Below, piece after piece: positions 54,217 through 63,995 of a DNA stretch of 64,000 nt. A program made the translations under genes and the position numbers. How positions within the stretch are numbered: position 1 is the first letter of the stretch; every line of letters begins with the position of its first letter. Under the pieces are notes generated by a model, which had not been told where the DNA came from, did no database searches, and worked only from the letters and a program-made list of their open reading frames with translations. Source of the stretch: Bradyrhizobium sp. NDS-1 (GTDB taxonomy: Bacteria > Pseudomonadota > Alphaproteobacteria > Rhizobiales > Xanthobacteraceae); assembly GCF_032918005.1 (NCBI RefSeq), contig NZ_CP136628.1:4201501-4265500 (forward strand), read 5' to 3'.

Positions 54217-54871
54217 ACTCATCAACCTGATCATCCGGGCGACTTTCGAAAGCCTCTACATGGTCGGCATCGCGGCGCTGCTCGGCACCGCCTTCGGCCT
54301 GCCGCTCGGCGTCTTCCTGGCAACCAGCCGGAAAGGCGAGCTGTTCGCGGCCCCCTTCATCAATCGCGCGCTCGGCATCGTCGTCAATGCGACGCGGTCC
54401 ACGCCGTTCATCATCCTGGTCGTCGCCATCATCCCGTTCACGCGCCTCATTGCCGGCACCTCGATCGGATCGAGTGCGGCGATCGTGCCGTTGACGATTG
54501 CGTCGGCACCGTTCATCGCGCGTCTGGTCGAAGCCGCCATCCGCGAGGTCGATGGCGGCCTGATCGAGACCGCGTCCTCGTTCGGCGCCTCGCCGCTCCA
54601 GATCGTGTTCAAGGTGCTGATCCCCGAGGCGCTGCCGGGCCTGTTACTGGCGCTGACGCTCGCAGTGGTCAGTCTGCTCGGCTACTCCGCGATGGTCGGC
54701 GCCGTCGGCGGCGGGGGCCTCGGCGATCTCGGCATCCGCTACGGCTATCAGCGCTTCATGCCGGAGATGATGCTGGCCGTCGTCGTCGTGCTGATTGCGC
54801 TGGTGCAGCTCGTCCAGAGCGCCGGCGACTATCTGGCGCGCCGCGTCAACCGCCGACTGCGGCATCACTGA
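54206..54871 (+). CDS. metI: Methionine ABC transporter permease MetI
   Basis: Five-helix permease partner of MetN, 221 residues, starting inside the metN 3' end. The family segments NATRSTPFIILVVAIIPFTR, IAGTSIGSSAAIVPLTIASA and the EAA loop EVDGGLIETASSFGASPLQI are clear, as is GYSAMVGAVGGGGLGDLGIR near the C-terminus. It ends 6 bases before the convergent AraC gene. Confidence 0.93.
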   Translation: MSPELINLIIRATFESLYMVGIAALLGTAFGLPLGVFLATSRKGELFAAPFINRALGIVVNATRSTPFIILVVAIIPFTRLIAGTSIGSSAAIVPLTIASAPFIARLVEAAIREVDGGLIETASSFGASPLQIVFKVLIPEALPGLLLALTLAVVSLLGYSAMVGAVGGGGLGDLGIRYGYQRFMPEMMLAVVVVLIALVQLVQSAGDYLARRVNRRLRHH

Positions 54872-54877
54872 GCCGGA

Positions 54878-55867
54878 TCACGCCGCACGCCTCGCCCGCC
54901 GCAGCGTCTCCGAGGGCAGCTCGGAGAAGTGGCGCTTATAGTCGAGCGAGAACTGGCTGAAGTGCCAGAAGCCGTGCTGCACGGCGATGTCGTAGATGGA
55001 TGTCCCGGCGCCGCCGGCGCGCTTCAGGGCGCGCCGGACCCGGTTTAGCCGCATCGCGCGCCAATAGTGCATCGGACTCGTGCCCAAGACCTCCTGGAAG
55101 CAATAGCCGAGCTTGCGCGGGCTGGCGCCGACCGCCGAGCAGACCTCCAACAACGACAGCGAGCGATCGCCGCTGCCGTGCATCAGGTCGCGGGCGCGAT
55201 CGACGGTGCGCCTGCGCGCCACGGCACTGCGGCCGGGATCGCTCGGCCGTGCCGTCGGCAGCATGTCCATGATCTCGACGAGAAGGGCATCCTCCAGTGC
55301 CTGCCGTGCCGCCGCATCGTCAAACTGCCCCGGTGCGGTCGTGATGGTCTCGTGAATTGTGGTGAGATGCGCGCGCAGCCGTGCGACCGGCGCCTCCGCC
55401 ATCTCGATCACCTGCAACCGATGCCAGGCGCGGCGCGGCAGCGCGATGTCAAGGGTGGCGGCCAGTTGCTCGATCAGCGCCGCACTGGCGACGACGCCGC
55501 GCAGCTCGAAGGCCTTCGGCGTGCACATGTCGACCTCGGCATCGATGCAGGCAATCACCTGCGCGCCCGTGGCATTCGCTCCGTTGCAATTGACCTCGCC
55601 GTCGCCGTGCCAAGGCAGGCCAATGCCAAAGCTGCCGGCACCCAATTGGCCGTATTGGCGGACCTGCTGGCTGGTGATCTCGCGAAACACCTCGAGCCGG
55701 GGCAGGGAGAGCTGGGTGAAGCTGCCCTTGAACGCGCCGGCGCTGATCTGGTCGTAGCTCAGGCGCCAGCGGCCGAGCGCGGCGCAGTGCTCGTCAACGT
55801 CCGTGCTGCTGGCCTGGAACAGGCTGGCAGCCGAGTCCTGGATCGGAGGGGTTGCGCTTAAGACCAT
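54878..55867 (-). CDS. EutR-like AraC family transcriptional regulator
   Basis: AraC-type activator of 329 residues from ATG 55867 (a TTG at 55882 is in frame). The C-terminal 100 residues are a complete AraC HTH pair (LSLLEVCSAVGASPRKLGYC, YDIAVQHGFWHFSQFSLDYK) ending FSELPSETLRRARRA, characteristic of the EutR/ethanolamine-type subgroup. The N-terminal part (LPRLEVFREITSQQVRQYGQ) is the matching sensor. It is divergent from a serine hydrolase and a copper amine oxidase, so it probably activates them in response to an amine; this is inferred from position. Confidence 0.88.
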   Translation of the reverse strand: MVLSATPPIQDSAASLFQASSTDVDEHCAALGRWRLSYDQISAGAFKGSFTQLSLPRLEVFREITSQQVRQYGQLGAGSFGIGLPWHGDGEVNCNGANATGAQVIACIDAEVDMCTPKAFELRGVVASAALIEQLAATLDIALPRRAWHRLQVIEMAEAPVARLRAHLTTIHETITTAPGQFDDAAARQALEDALLVEIMDMLPTARPSDPGRSAVARRRTVDRARDLMHGSGDRSLSLLEVCSAVGASPRKLGYCFQEVLGTSPMHYWRAMRLNRVRRALKRAGGAGTSIYDIAVQHGFWHFSQFSLDYKRHFSELPSETLRRARRAA

Positions 55868-56045
55868 GACAGCACGTTGCAATTTGCCCGGCGAGATCTA
55901 GCGAGGCCTGCCAAGACTGGCATGGTCGTCGCCCGTGTCCAGCAAAATATTGCCGGATCTCGATAACTCCCGGTGGCGCCCGGGTGCAGTCTTGCTCGCT
56001 CACCGTTGCGGCATCGCCGCTGGTGGCGCTTCGCGGAGGATCAAG

Positions 56046-57242
56046 ATGCGGCCGACCGAAATCATGCGTGGCAGCCCACCGGCGTCCGAGGCCCTGGTGA
56101 CCCGCGCCAACTGGCGCAGCTATCCCGCGATCCGCTGGGGCTTCACACACACCCGCGAAGTGCTGCCAACTGCCGAGGTTCGACGGTCGGCCCACCCCAG
56201 CGCCATCACCAGCGCGCCGCGTGAGCTGGCAAAGCTCGGCTTCACGGCGCCCGACGGTACGCCCACCACAATCGAGGCTACCTTGCGCGAAACCTTCGCA
56301 GACACGTTGCTCGTGATGCACCGGGGCACGCTGATCCACGAATGGTATGACGACGGCATGAGTGCCGCCACGCCCCATCTGATCTGCTCCATCAGCAAGG
56401 CGATCGCCGGCACCCTGGGCGGCGTGCTGGCGGCACGTCGACTGGTCGATCCCGAGGCAAGCGTGGTGCGCTACGTGCCTGAGCTCGAGACCTCGGTCTA
56501 CGGCGGCTGCACCGTCCGCAATCTCCTCGACATGGCCGTCGCCATCAAGTTCGAGGAGGATTACGAGGATCCCGCAGGCGATGTCGCGCGCTATCGCTTT
56601 TCCTCGGGATGGGACGTGCCGCCGCCAGGCATCGAGGCCGGTCACCAGCGCGCTTATCTCACCACGCTGCGCGGGACAGGGAAACCGCATGGCAAAGTGT
56701 TTCACTACGTCTCGCCCAACACCGAAGTGCTCGGCTGGGTCTATGAGCGCGCCTGCGGCATGCCATACCAACATATTCTGTCCGAACATCTCTGGCGGCC
56801 GATGGGCGCAGAGGAAGACGGCTCCCTGACACTCGACAGCCACGGCATGGGCCGCGTTGCCGGCGGCCTCTCCGTCACCGCGCGCGATCTGATCCGCTTC
56901 GGCGAGATGATCCGTTGCCGTGGCGTGGTCCAGGGACGGCAGGTGGTGCCCGGCTGGTGGATCGACGACATCCGTGAAAACGGCGATCCCAAGGCTTGGG
57001 CCGACGGCGACCTCGCCGAATTCTTCCCGGGCGCCCGCTACCGCAGCAAATGGTTCACGATCGATCCGTCGCGCAACGCGCTCACGGCGATCGGCATCCA
57101 TGGTCAGCTCCTCTATGTCGACCTCGACTCGGACACCGTCATCGTCAAGCTCGCGACGCAGCCGAAGGCGATGGACGTACCGATCGACCTGCGCTGGTTC
57201 GCCGCCTTCCGCACCATCACCGCGCATCTCGCGCCGCGCTGA
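56046..57242 (+). CDS. Serine hydrolase of the beta-lactamase/NylB family
   Basis: Class-C-beta-lactamase-fold hydrolase of 398 residues. ATG 56046 follows CGGAGGATCAAG, a strong ribosome site. The catalytic Ser115-x-x-Lys118 is SISK, at almost the same place as Ser112/Lys115 of 6-aminohexanoate-dimer hydrolase. The tyrosine motif is YVSPNTEVLGW. No signal peptide is seen, so it is cytoplasmic, unlike true beta-lactamases. With the amine oxidase next door, hydrolysis of an amide to release an amine is a reasonable guess, but unproven. It lies 15 bases before the oxidase gene. Confidence 0.85.
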   Translation: MRPTEIMRGSPPASEALVTRANWRSYPAIRWGFTHTREVLPTAEVRRSAHPSAITSAPRELAKLGFTAPDGTPTTIEATLRETFADTLLVMHRGTLIHEWYDDGMSAATPHLICSISKAIAGTLGGVLAARRLVDPEASVVRYVPELETSVYGGCTVRNLLDMAVAIKFEEDYEDPAGDVARYRFSSGWDVPPPGIEAGHQRAYLTTLRGTGKPHGKVFHYVSPNTEVLGWVYERACGMPYQHILSEHLWRPMGAEEDGSLTLDSHGMGRVAGGLSVTARDLIRFGEMIRCRGVVQGRQVVPGWWIDDIRENGDPKAWADGDLAEFFPGARYRSKWFTIDPSRNALTAIGIHGQLLYVDLDSDTVIVKLATQPKAMDVPIDLRWFAAFRTITAHLAPR

Positions 57243-57257
57243 CATCCGGACTCCATC

Positions 57258-59258
57258 ATGCTCGAAACCGTCGCATCCAACTCGTCCGCGCAAGCTGCCG
57301 CACCGCATCCGCTTGACCCGTTGACCGCCGCAGAGATCACGACCGCCTGCACGATGGTGCGCGCCGCTGTGGCTTCACCCGAGAACTGCCGCTTCCCGAC
57401 GGTGCGGCTGGAGGAGCCTACCAAGCAGGAGCTGGCCGCGGGCGGAGCAGGGCTTCCGCGCCGGGCCTTCGTGCTGACTCTGGATGTCGTCACCGGAGAA
57501 GCGATCGAGCACATCGTCGATCTCGGCCGCGGCGAGATCGTCGATCGCAAGCTCGTCCCCAACCGCGAGGCGCCCTATGGGCAGCCGCCGGTGATGCTGG
57601 AAGAGTTCTTCAAATGCGAGGCCGTGGTGAAGGCCGATCCCGGCTGGCGCGCGGCGATGCAGCGGCGCGGGCTCAGCGACAAGGACATCGAGCTGGTTCA
57701 GGTCGACCCGTTCTCCTCGGGCTTCTTCGACAATGAGTTCGAGCGCGGCGCGCGCATCGTGCGCGCCGTCAGCTATTTCCGCGAGCATCTCCAGGACAAC
57801 GGCTACGCCCATCCGATCGAGGGCGTTGTCGCGGTTGTCGATCTGATCGGCGGCAAGGTCATCGACCTCACGGATGAGGATCCGATCGTGCCGATCCCGC
57901 GCAAGAAGCGAAATTACGGGGCGCATGAGGTCACTGACCCGCGCACCGACATCAAGCCGCTGCACATCGAGCAGCCCGAGGGCGCGAGCTTTCGCATCGA
58001 TGGCTGGAAGGTCGATTGGCAGAAGTGGAGTTTTCGCGTCGGCTTCACGCCTCGCGAGGGCCTCGTGCTGCATCAACTCGCCTACCAGGACGGCGCACGC
58101 AAGCGCGCGCTGATTTATCGCGCCAGCGTCACCGAAATGGTGGTGCCTTACGCCGACCCGACCGCCAATCATTTCTGGAAGTCGGCGTTCGATGCCGGTG
58201 AATACGGCCTCGGCATGCTCGCCAACGCGCTCGAACTCGGCTGCGACTGCCTCGGCAACATCCACTATTTCGATGTGCCGGCCGCCGACAGCAGGGGCGA
58301 ACCCTTCGTCATGCGGAACGCCGTCTGCATGCATGAAGAGGACTACGGAATTGCCTGGAAGCACTATGAATTCCGCAACGGCCTGTTCGAGGTTCGCCGA
58401 TCCCGGCGGCTCGTGATCTCGTTTTTCGCGACCGTCGGCAATTACGATTACGGCTTCTACTGGTATCTCTACCAGGATGGCACGATCCAGCTGGAGACCA
58501 AGCTCACCGGCATCATTCAGACTACCGCCGTGCGGTCGGGCGAGACGTACAAATGGGGCGGCATGGTCGACGACAATCTGGGCGGACCGACGCATCAGCA
58601 CTTCTTCAACGCTCGCCTGCACATGGACCTCGACGGCGGCGGCAATACCGTCACTGAGCACGACTTCGTGCCAAGGCCCTGGGGTAACGACAATCCGCAC
58701 GGCAACGTGTTCGACACCACCACGCGCGTGCTGTCGCGCGAGCGCGATGCAGCGGCGATCGCCAACGGCGAGACCGGCCGGTTCTGGAAGATCAGCAATC
58801 CCAACGAGACCAATTCGGTCGGCAATGCTCCCGCCTACAAGCTCGTAGTCAATCCGAGCCCGCTGATGCTGGCGCAAGAGGGCAGCACCGTGCGCAGCCG
58901 CGGCGGCTTTGCCACCAAGCACGTCTGGGTGACCGCGTTCGATCCGGGCGAAAAATACGCCAGCGGCAACTATCCCAACGTCCATGCGGGCGGCGACGGC
59001 CTGCCGCGCTATGCCGCGCAGAATCGAAACATCGAGAATGCCGACATCGTGGTGTGGCACTCGTTCGGTCATACCCACGTCTGCAAGCCCGAGGACTTTC
59101 CGATCATGCCGGTCGAGTATGCCGGCTTCATGCTGAAGCCAACCGGCTTCTTTGCGGCCAATGCGGCCGGCGATATTCCGCCGGACCGCAACAGCCGCAG
59201 CGTGCTGGCGGGCGAAAAGAGCGCCGCGGCAACCTGTTGTCACGCGGACCGCGGGTAA
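57258..59258 (+). CDS. Copper-containing primary-amine oxidase
   Basis: Oxidises primary amines to aldehydes, releasing ammonia and hydrogen peroxide. It uses the self-made cofactor topaquinone and copper. The 666 residues contain the cofactor tyrosine Tyr396 in NYDY, the catalytic base Asp312 (AFDAGEYG), and copper ligands His446 and His448 (HQH) and His607 (FGHTHV). The C-terminal PEDFPIMPVEYAGFMLKP is the family hallmark. No signal peptide is present, so it is cytoplasmic like Arthrobacter enzymes rather than periplasmic E. coli TynA. The end reads ATCCHADRG, a Cys-Cys-His tail that is not usual. It is likely co-transcribed with the serine hydrolase. Confidence 0.94.
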   Translation: MLETVASNSSAQAAAPHPLDPLTAAEITTACTMVRAAVASPENCRFPTVRLEEPTKQELAAGGAGLPRRAFVLTLDVVTGEAIEHIVDLGRGEIVDRKLVPNREAPYGQPPVMLEEFFKCEAVVKADPGWRAAMQRRGLSDKDIELVQVDPFSSGFFDNEFERGARIVRAVSYFREHLQDNGYAHPIEGVVAVVDLIGGKVIDLTDEDPIVPIPRKKRNYGAHEVTDPRTDIKPLHIEQPEGASFRIDGWKVDWQKWSFRVGFTPREGLVLHQLAYQDGARKRALIYRASVTEMVVPYADPTANHFWKSAFDAGEYGLGMLANALELGCDCLGNIHYFDVPAADSRGEPFVMRNAVCMHEEDYGIAWKHYEFRNGLFEVRRSRRLVISFFATVGNYDYGFYWYLYQDGTIQLETKLTGIIQTTAVRSGETYKWGGMVDDNLGGPTHQHFFNARLHMDLDGGGNTVTEHDFVPRPWGNDNPHGNVFDTTTRVLSRERDAAAIANGETGRFWKISNPNETNSVGNAPAYKLVVNPSPLMLAQEGSTVRSRGGFATKHVWVTAFDPGEKYASGNYPNVHAGGDGLPRYAAQNRNIENADIVVWHSFGHTHVCKPEDFPIMPVEYAGFMLKPTGFFAANAAGDIPPDRNSRSVLAGEKSAAATCCHADRG

Positions 59259-59433
59259 CGTCCAACGGTTGTGCCGTTAACTTCAGCCGCAACGCTGATA
59301 CGGCGTCGAGGCACGAGCGCATTCGTCGCACGCGCTGCGCACATGTCTGGAGGGATTCTAAGCCTGTTCCTATCGCGCTCCCAAACCGTCTGAGTTAGGG
59401 CGAGGCATCAAAACGATACCGGCAAAGCCGGCA

Positions 59434-61752
59434 GTGCGTGGGGCCTCGAAAGACGTGACCGACTTCCAACTTTCTTCGCGTGGAGAAACGCGTCGCCGAC
59501 AGATTCAGATATTCTTCCTCGGGGCGGTCAGCGCATTCCCTTTCGTCATTCCCTTCGCTTCCGCGGAGGCCCAGACGCAGATTCCCGCTGTCACCGTCGA
59601 TGCGCCGGCTGACCGCGTCCGCCCTGCGTCGATCGCTCCGACGCGACGGGCGGCAACGCGGACCTCGCGAGCCAATCGCCGCTCTGCCGCGCAGCAGGCC
59701 GCGCCGACCCAGTCGGCCGCATCGAACGTCGGTGCGGGCGATCGCGCCAATGGTCCGGTACGCGGATTCGTCGCCACAAGGAGCGGCACCGCCACCAAGA
59801 CGGATACTCCGCTGATCGAGACCCCGCAGTCGGTGTCCGTCGTCACCACCGATCAGGTCAGAAACCAGGGCGCAGTCTCGATCGGCGAGGCACTGCGCTA
59901 CACCGCCGGCGTCAGCGGCGACGTCAATGGCGGTTCGGACACCCGATTCGGCGCGCTCCAGATCCGCGGCTTCGACACCACCATGTCGGGCCTCTATGTC
60001 GACGGCCTGCGGATTCCCTCCAGCAACTACGTGCACTTCAACGGCCTCGATCCCTACGGCGCCGAGCGCATCGAGGTCCTCAAGGGACCGTCCTCGGCGA
60101 TGTATGGCGGCAGCGGCACCGGCGGCATCCTCAACTACGTGACCAAGCTGCCGACCGCGCAGCAGTTCGGCGAAGTCTCGATCTCCGGCGGCAGCTTCAA
60201 CCGCTATCAGGGCCAGTTCGACATGGGCGGTGCCGCCAACAAGGAAGGCACCGTGCTGTGGCGCCTGACCGGCGTCGTCCGCGACGGTGAAACCCAGGTC
60301 GACTTCACCAAGGACAACCGCGTTTTCATCGCGCCCGCCGTCACCTTCAAGCCGAACGAGGACACCACCATCACGATCCTGGCCAACTACCAGCGGGATC
60401 GGGCAGGGTGGGGCCTGCAGTTCCTGCCGGCATCGGGCACGGTGTGGCCGAACAACGGCCGCACCATCCCGGTCTCGTTCTTCGCAGGCGTGCCGGGCTT
60501 CAACGCGTTCAACACCGAGATCGCGACCGCGGGCTACCAGCTCTCGCACAATTTCACCGACAACATCACGTTCCGGCAGAACCTGCGCTACGCCTATCAG
60601 CACAACGAAGAGAAGGTGTTTTACGGCGCCGGCTACACCGACGAGCCCGCGGGGCAGCTCGCACGGTTCGGCAGTTATAGCAACTCCTATATCAACTCCT
60701 TCGCGGTGGACAACCAGCTGCAAGGCAAGTTCGTCACCGGCATCTTCAGCCATACCACGCTGGTTGGCGTCGACTACCGCAACACGCAATTCCGCGACAC
60801 CGCCTTTGGCGTCACCACCTCGGCACCCGAGATCAACGTGTTCAATCCGGTCTACAGCTACGACTGGACCATTGGCGGGATGAGCGATAACACCGGCGTC
60901 AAGCAGTCGCAGGTCGGCCTCTATGCGCAGGATCAAATCAAGCTCGGCCGGCTGTCGTTCCAGCTCGGCGGCCGCCAGGACTTCGTGACGACGCAGCTCG
61001 ACAGCGATCTGCCCGCCGCGAGTACGTCAGTATCGAAGGACGCGTCGGCCTTCACCGGTCGCGCAGCCGTGATGTACAATTTCGACAACGGCATAGCGCC
61101 GTATTTTAGCTACTCGGAATCGTTCCTGCCGGTGCTCGCAAGGGGACTGGGCGGCCAGATGCTCAATCCCGAGACCGGCGTCCAGTACGAGGTCGGTGTC
61201 AAGTACCAGCCGATCGGCTGGAATGCGCTGTTCACGTTCGCCGCCTTCGACCTGACGCGCGACAACGTCGTGACCTATGCGCCGCCGAGCTATCTCGCCG
61301 AGCAGACCGGTCAGGTGAAGTCGCGCGGCCTCGAGCTCGAGGGCACCATGTCGCTCGCCGACGGCTGGAATCTGCGCGCGGCTTATGCCTATGTCGATGC
61401 CGTGGTCACGCAGGATCCGGTCAATGTCGGCAAGGCGCCGGTCACCGTGCCGCTCAACCGTGCTTCACTGTGGAACGATTACACGCTTCAGACCGGGCCG
61501 CTCGCCGGCCTCCAGTTCGGCGGCGGCATCCGCTATGTCGGCGCGACCTGGGGTGACGATGCCAACACGTTCAAGGTGGGATCCGCGACCGTGCTGGACG
61601 CGCTGCTCGCCTACACCCGTGACAATTGGCGCCTGTCTTTGAACGTGACCAACCTTGCCGATACACGCTATGTCGCTGCGTGTTACAGCCTGTCCGGGTG
61701 CTTCTACGCGGAGGGGCGCAAGGCGATCGGCAAGCTGAGCTACCGCTGGTGA
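59434..61752 (+). CDS. TonB-dependent siderophore receptor
   Basis: Outer-membrane gated channel for a ferric siderophore (FhuA/FoxA-like), 772 residues. A signal-peptide core (IFFLGAVSAFPFVIPFASAE) is followed by a TonB-box-like PAVTVDAP. The plug domain is DTPLIETPQSVSVVTTDQVR to GSGTGGILNYVTKLPT, and a 22-stranded barrel follows, ending with ADTRYVAACYSLSGCFYAEG and the terminal aromatic SYRW. GTG 59434 gives the longest product; GTG 59455 is an alternative. The following PepSY gene suggests iron release from the imported siderophore. I found no convincing Fur or Irr box. Confidence 0.9.
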   Translation: MRGASKDVTDFQLSSRGETRRRQIQIFFLGAVSAFPFVIPFASAEAQTQIPAVTVDAPADRVRPASIAPTRRAATRTSRANRRSAAQQAAPTQSAASNVGAGDRANGPVRGFVATRSGTATKTDTPLIETPQSVSVVTTDQVRNQGAVSIGEALRYTAGVSGDVNGGSDTRFGALQIRGFDTTMSGLYVDGLRIPSSNYVHFNGLDPYGAERIEVLKGPSSAMYGGSGTGGILNYVTKLPTAQQFGEVSISGGSFNRYQGQFDMGGAANKEGTVLWRLTGVVRDGETQVDFTKDNRVFIAPAVTFKPNEDTTITILANYQRDRAGWGLQFLPASGTVWPNNGRTIPVSFFAGVPGFNAFNTEIATAGYQLSHNFTDNITFRQNLRYAYQHNEEKVFYGAGYTDEPAGQLARFGSYSNSYINSFAVDNQLQGKFVTGIFSHTTLVGVDYRNTQFRDTAFGVTTSAPEINVFNPVYSYDWTIGGMSDNTGVKQSQVGLYAQDQIKLGRLSFQLGGRQDFVTTQLDSDLPAASTSVSKDASAFTGRAAVMYNFDNGIAPYFSYSESFLPVLARGLGGQMLNPETGVQYEVGVKYQPIGWNALFTFAAFDLTRDNVVTYAPPSYLAEQTGQVKSRGLELEGTMSLADGWNLRAAYAYVDAVVTQDPVNVGKAPVTVPLNRASLWNDYTLQTGPLAGLQFGGGIRYVGATWGDDANTFKVGSATVLDALLAYTRDNWRLSLNVTNLADTRYVAACYSLSGCFYAEGRKAIGKLSYRW

Positions 61753-61809
61753 ATGGAACTGGGGTTCGGCGCTGGGGAGCCGGACCTGACGGAATGAGAG
61801 TGGAAGACG

Positions 61810-63102
61810 ATGAGAGCGATATTCGGCAAGCTGCATCGCTGGGCGGGACTGCTCACGGCAGGCTTCCTGTTCTTCTCCGGCATCACCGGCGCGATCATCT
61901 CCTGGGATCACGAGATCGACGACGTCCTGAACAGCCATCTGTTCGACGTCACCAGCAAGGGCCCGGCGATTCCGTCGATCGAGCTCGCCAAGATGATCGA
62001 GCAGCGCGATCCCCGTGCCCGCGTGGTCTACCTCTTCATGACGCCGGAGGAGGGCCACTCGCTGTGGTTCTTCGTCATGCCGCGGATCGATCCGGCTACC
62101 GGCAAGCGCTATGCGCTCGACTACAATCAGATCTTTCTCGATCCCAATACCGGCGTGGAGCTGGGCCGGCGCTATTGGGGCGCCGTGTGGCCTGTCACAA
62201 GAGAGAACCTCGTCTCGTTCCTCTACAAGCTGCACTACACGATGCACATCCCGGAGTTCTGGGGCAGCGACCGCTGGGGCATGCGCGTGCTCGGCATCAT
62301 CGCCATCATCTGGACCATCGATTGCTTCGTCGGCTTCTATCTGACGCTGCCCTCGCGCCGGCGCACCAAGGCGGCGCGGGCACCTGCCGTCACGCGCCAG
62401 CTCGAGCGCGGCTTCTGGGCGCGATGGGCGCCGGCCTGGACCATCAAGACCTCGGGCAGCGCCTACCGGATCAATTTCGACATCCACCGCGCGTTCAGCC
62501 TGTGGACCTGGAGCCTGCTGTTCGTGATCGCCTTCACCGCGTTCTCGCTGAATCTCTATTTCGAGGTGTTCTCGCCGCTGATGAAGATGGTGTCGAATTA
62601 CACGCCGACGCCCTATGAGCAGCGGCCCTACCGCGATCTCGACGACCCCATCGAACCCAAGATGACCTTCGCCGAAATCGCTGCCCGCGCGGCCGCCGAT
62701 GGCAAAGCACGTGGCTGGACCATCCCGGTCGGCGCAATCAGCTACGGACCCGCCCATGGCGTCTATGCCGCCGCCTTCTTCCACCCCGGCGACGATCACG
62801 GCGCCGGCGGCGTCGGCCCGGCGCAGCTCTATTACGACAGCGAGGATGGCAGCCCCATCGGCGAACGGCTGCCCTGGGTCGGCACCGCCGCCGACATCTT
62901 CGTGCAAGCGCAGTTTCCGCTGCACTCGGGACGCATCGTCGGCCTGTTCGGGCGCATCCTGATCTCGATCATGGGGCTCGTGGTGGCCGCACTCTCGGTC
63001 ACGGGTGTCGTCATCTGGTGGCGCAAGCGACGCGCCCGGGTCCGCGTTCGCGAGACCGCGACAATGCGCTTGAGTGAGCGGCAACTGACGCCGGCGGAGT
63101 AG
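61810..63102 (+). CDS. PepSY-associated membrane protein (putative siderophore-iron reductase)
   Basis: PepSY_TM family protein of 430 residues with four membrane helices: residues about 11-33 (GLLTAGFLFFSGITGAIISW), around 157-178, around 229-250 and near 385-408. Histidines typical for heme coordination occur at membrane boundaries (LHRWAGLL, LHYTMHIPEFWG, DIHRAFSLW, PLHSGRIVGL). Members next to TonB receptors, such as FoxB/FsrB-like proteins, are thought to reduce siderophore-bound iron. GTGGAAG lies ahead of ATG 61810. It follows the receptor after 57 bases and probably shares its transcript. Confidence 0.88.
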   Translation: MRAIFGKLHRWAGLLTAGFLFFSGITGAIISWDHEIDDVLNSHLFDVTSKGPAIPSIELAKMIEQRDPRARVVYLFMTPEEGHSLWFFVMPRIDPATGKRYALDYNQIFLDPNTGVELGRRYWGAVWPVTRENLVSFLYKLHYTMHIPEFWGSDRWGMRVLGIIAIIWTIDCFVGFYLTLPSRRRTKAARAPAVTRQLERGFWARWAPAWTIKTSGSAYRINFDIHRAFSLWTWSLLFVIAFTAFSLNLYFEVFSPLMKMVSNYTPTPYEQRPYRDLDDPIEPKMTFAEIAARAAADGKARGWTIPVGAISYGPAHGVYAAAFFHPGDDHGAGGVGPAQLYYDSEDGSPIGERLPWVGTAADIFVQAQFPLHSGRIVGLFGRILISIMGLVVAALSVTGVVIWWRKRRARVRVRETATMRLSERQLTPAE

Positions 63103-63104
63103 GG

Positions 63105-63995
63105 CTAGACCAAACGATGTTCCGGCAGGCCCTGCGCGACGCCGTGAATGGCAAGAACATGACCGGCCTGCGGCTCGATGCTCAACTGGCGCGGATCCAG
63201 GAACTTTCTCGCCGTCGTGACGTACAGCGTTTCTAGATCGCGCCCTCCGAAGCACAGGCAGGTCGGATTGGTCACAGGCATCGGGATAATGGTATCGATC
63301 TGCCCGTCCGGCCGGTACCGCACGACCCGGCCGCCCGAGAAGAACGCCGTCCATAGCCCGCCGGCAGCATCGACGCATGCACCGTCAGGTCTTTCCTGAG
63401 AAGCGCTATAGTCTGCGAACAAGCGCCTGTTTCGGATCACGCCGTCATCGACGTCAAAGTCGAACATCCAGGTGCGGTATCGCCGCGTGTCCGTGAAATA
63501 GAACGTTCGATTGTCGGGCGAGAACGCAATTCCGTTTGTGACGATGACGTCCTCGAAGATGCGCGCCACCTCACCGTCCCCGGTCACGCGATACAGCGCG
63601 CCGTTCGGACGATGCAGCTGGTTGTCCATGGTGCCGATCCACAGGCGGCCGCGGGCGTCCACGCGGCCGTCATTGAAGCGGTTGTCCAGGCCGCACTCGA
63701 CCTCGCAGAAGTCGGCGGGAGGAGCTTCGTCGGAAACGCGACGACAGAGGCGCAGATCCCTCGCAAGGAGATGCGGGCCGTCGGTCGTCAGGGCCTGGCT
63801 GCCCAGGAATTGGCAATCGCAGGAGGAAACGTGATGGGCGCCCGTCGCCGGATCGAAGGATTGATGACGCCTGCCGTCGATGTCGATCCACCACAGCTTG
63901 CGGGACCGGTCGCACCACAATGGCGTTTCGCCGAGAATATCCGCGCTGGCGACCGCGGTCTCAACCCGATGCGCGGGGATCGTAGCCGTGGTCAT
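63105..63995 (-). CDS. SMP-30/gluconolactonase family protein
   Basis: Six-bladed beta-propeller lactonase of 296 residues. Metal-binding positions of the family are visible in ILGETPLWCDRSRKLWWIDI (Glu), IVTNGIAFSPDNRTFYFTDT (Asn) and RPDGACVDAAGGLWTAFFSG (Asp), with DNRFNDGRVDARGRLWIGTM in between. These proteins hydrolyse sugar acid lactones such as gluconolactone or related compounds. The minus-strand start at ATG 63995 is only five bases from the window end, so the promoter and any operon partner are outside. It is convergent with the PepSY gene, 2 bases apart. Confidence 0.9.
   Translation of the reverse strand: MTTATIPAHRVETAVASADILGETPLWCDRSRKLWWIDIDGRRHQSFDPATGAHHVSSCDCQFLGSQALTTDGPHLLARDLRLCRRVSDEAPPADFCEVECGLDNRFNDGRVDARGRLWIGTMDNQLHRPNGALYRVTGDGEVARIFEDVIVTNGIAFSPDNRTFYFTDTRRYRTWMFDFDVDDGVIRNRRLFADYSASQERPDGACVDAAGGLWTAFFSGGRVVRYRPDGQIDTIIPMPVTNPTCLCFGGRDLETLYVTTARKFLDPRQLSIEPQAGHVLAIHGVAQGLPEHRLV

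Noticed and set aside
59259..59433. Fur or Irr box before the siderophore receptor
   Set aside because: GATTCTAAGCCTGTTCC near 59353 is only a weak partial match to either consensus.
61465..63378. 637-codon minus-strand frame across the receptor and PepSY genes
   Set aside because: Shadow of two real genes; low-complexity product.
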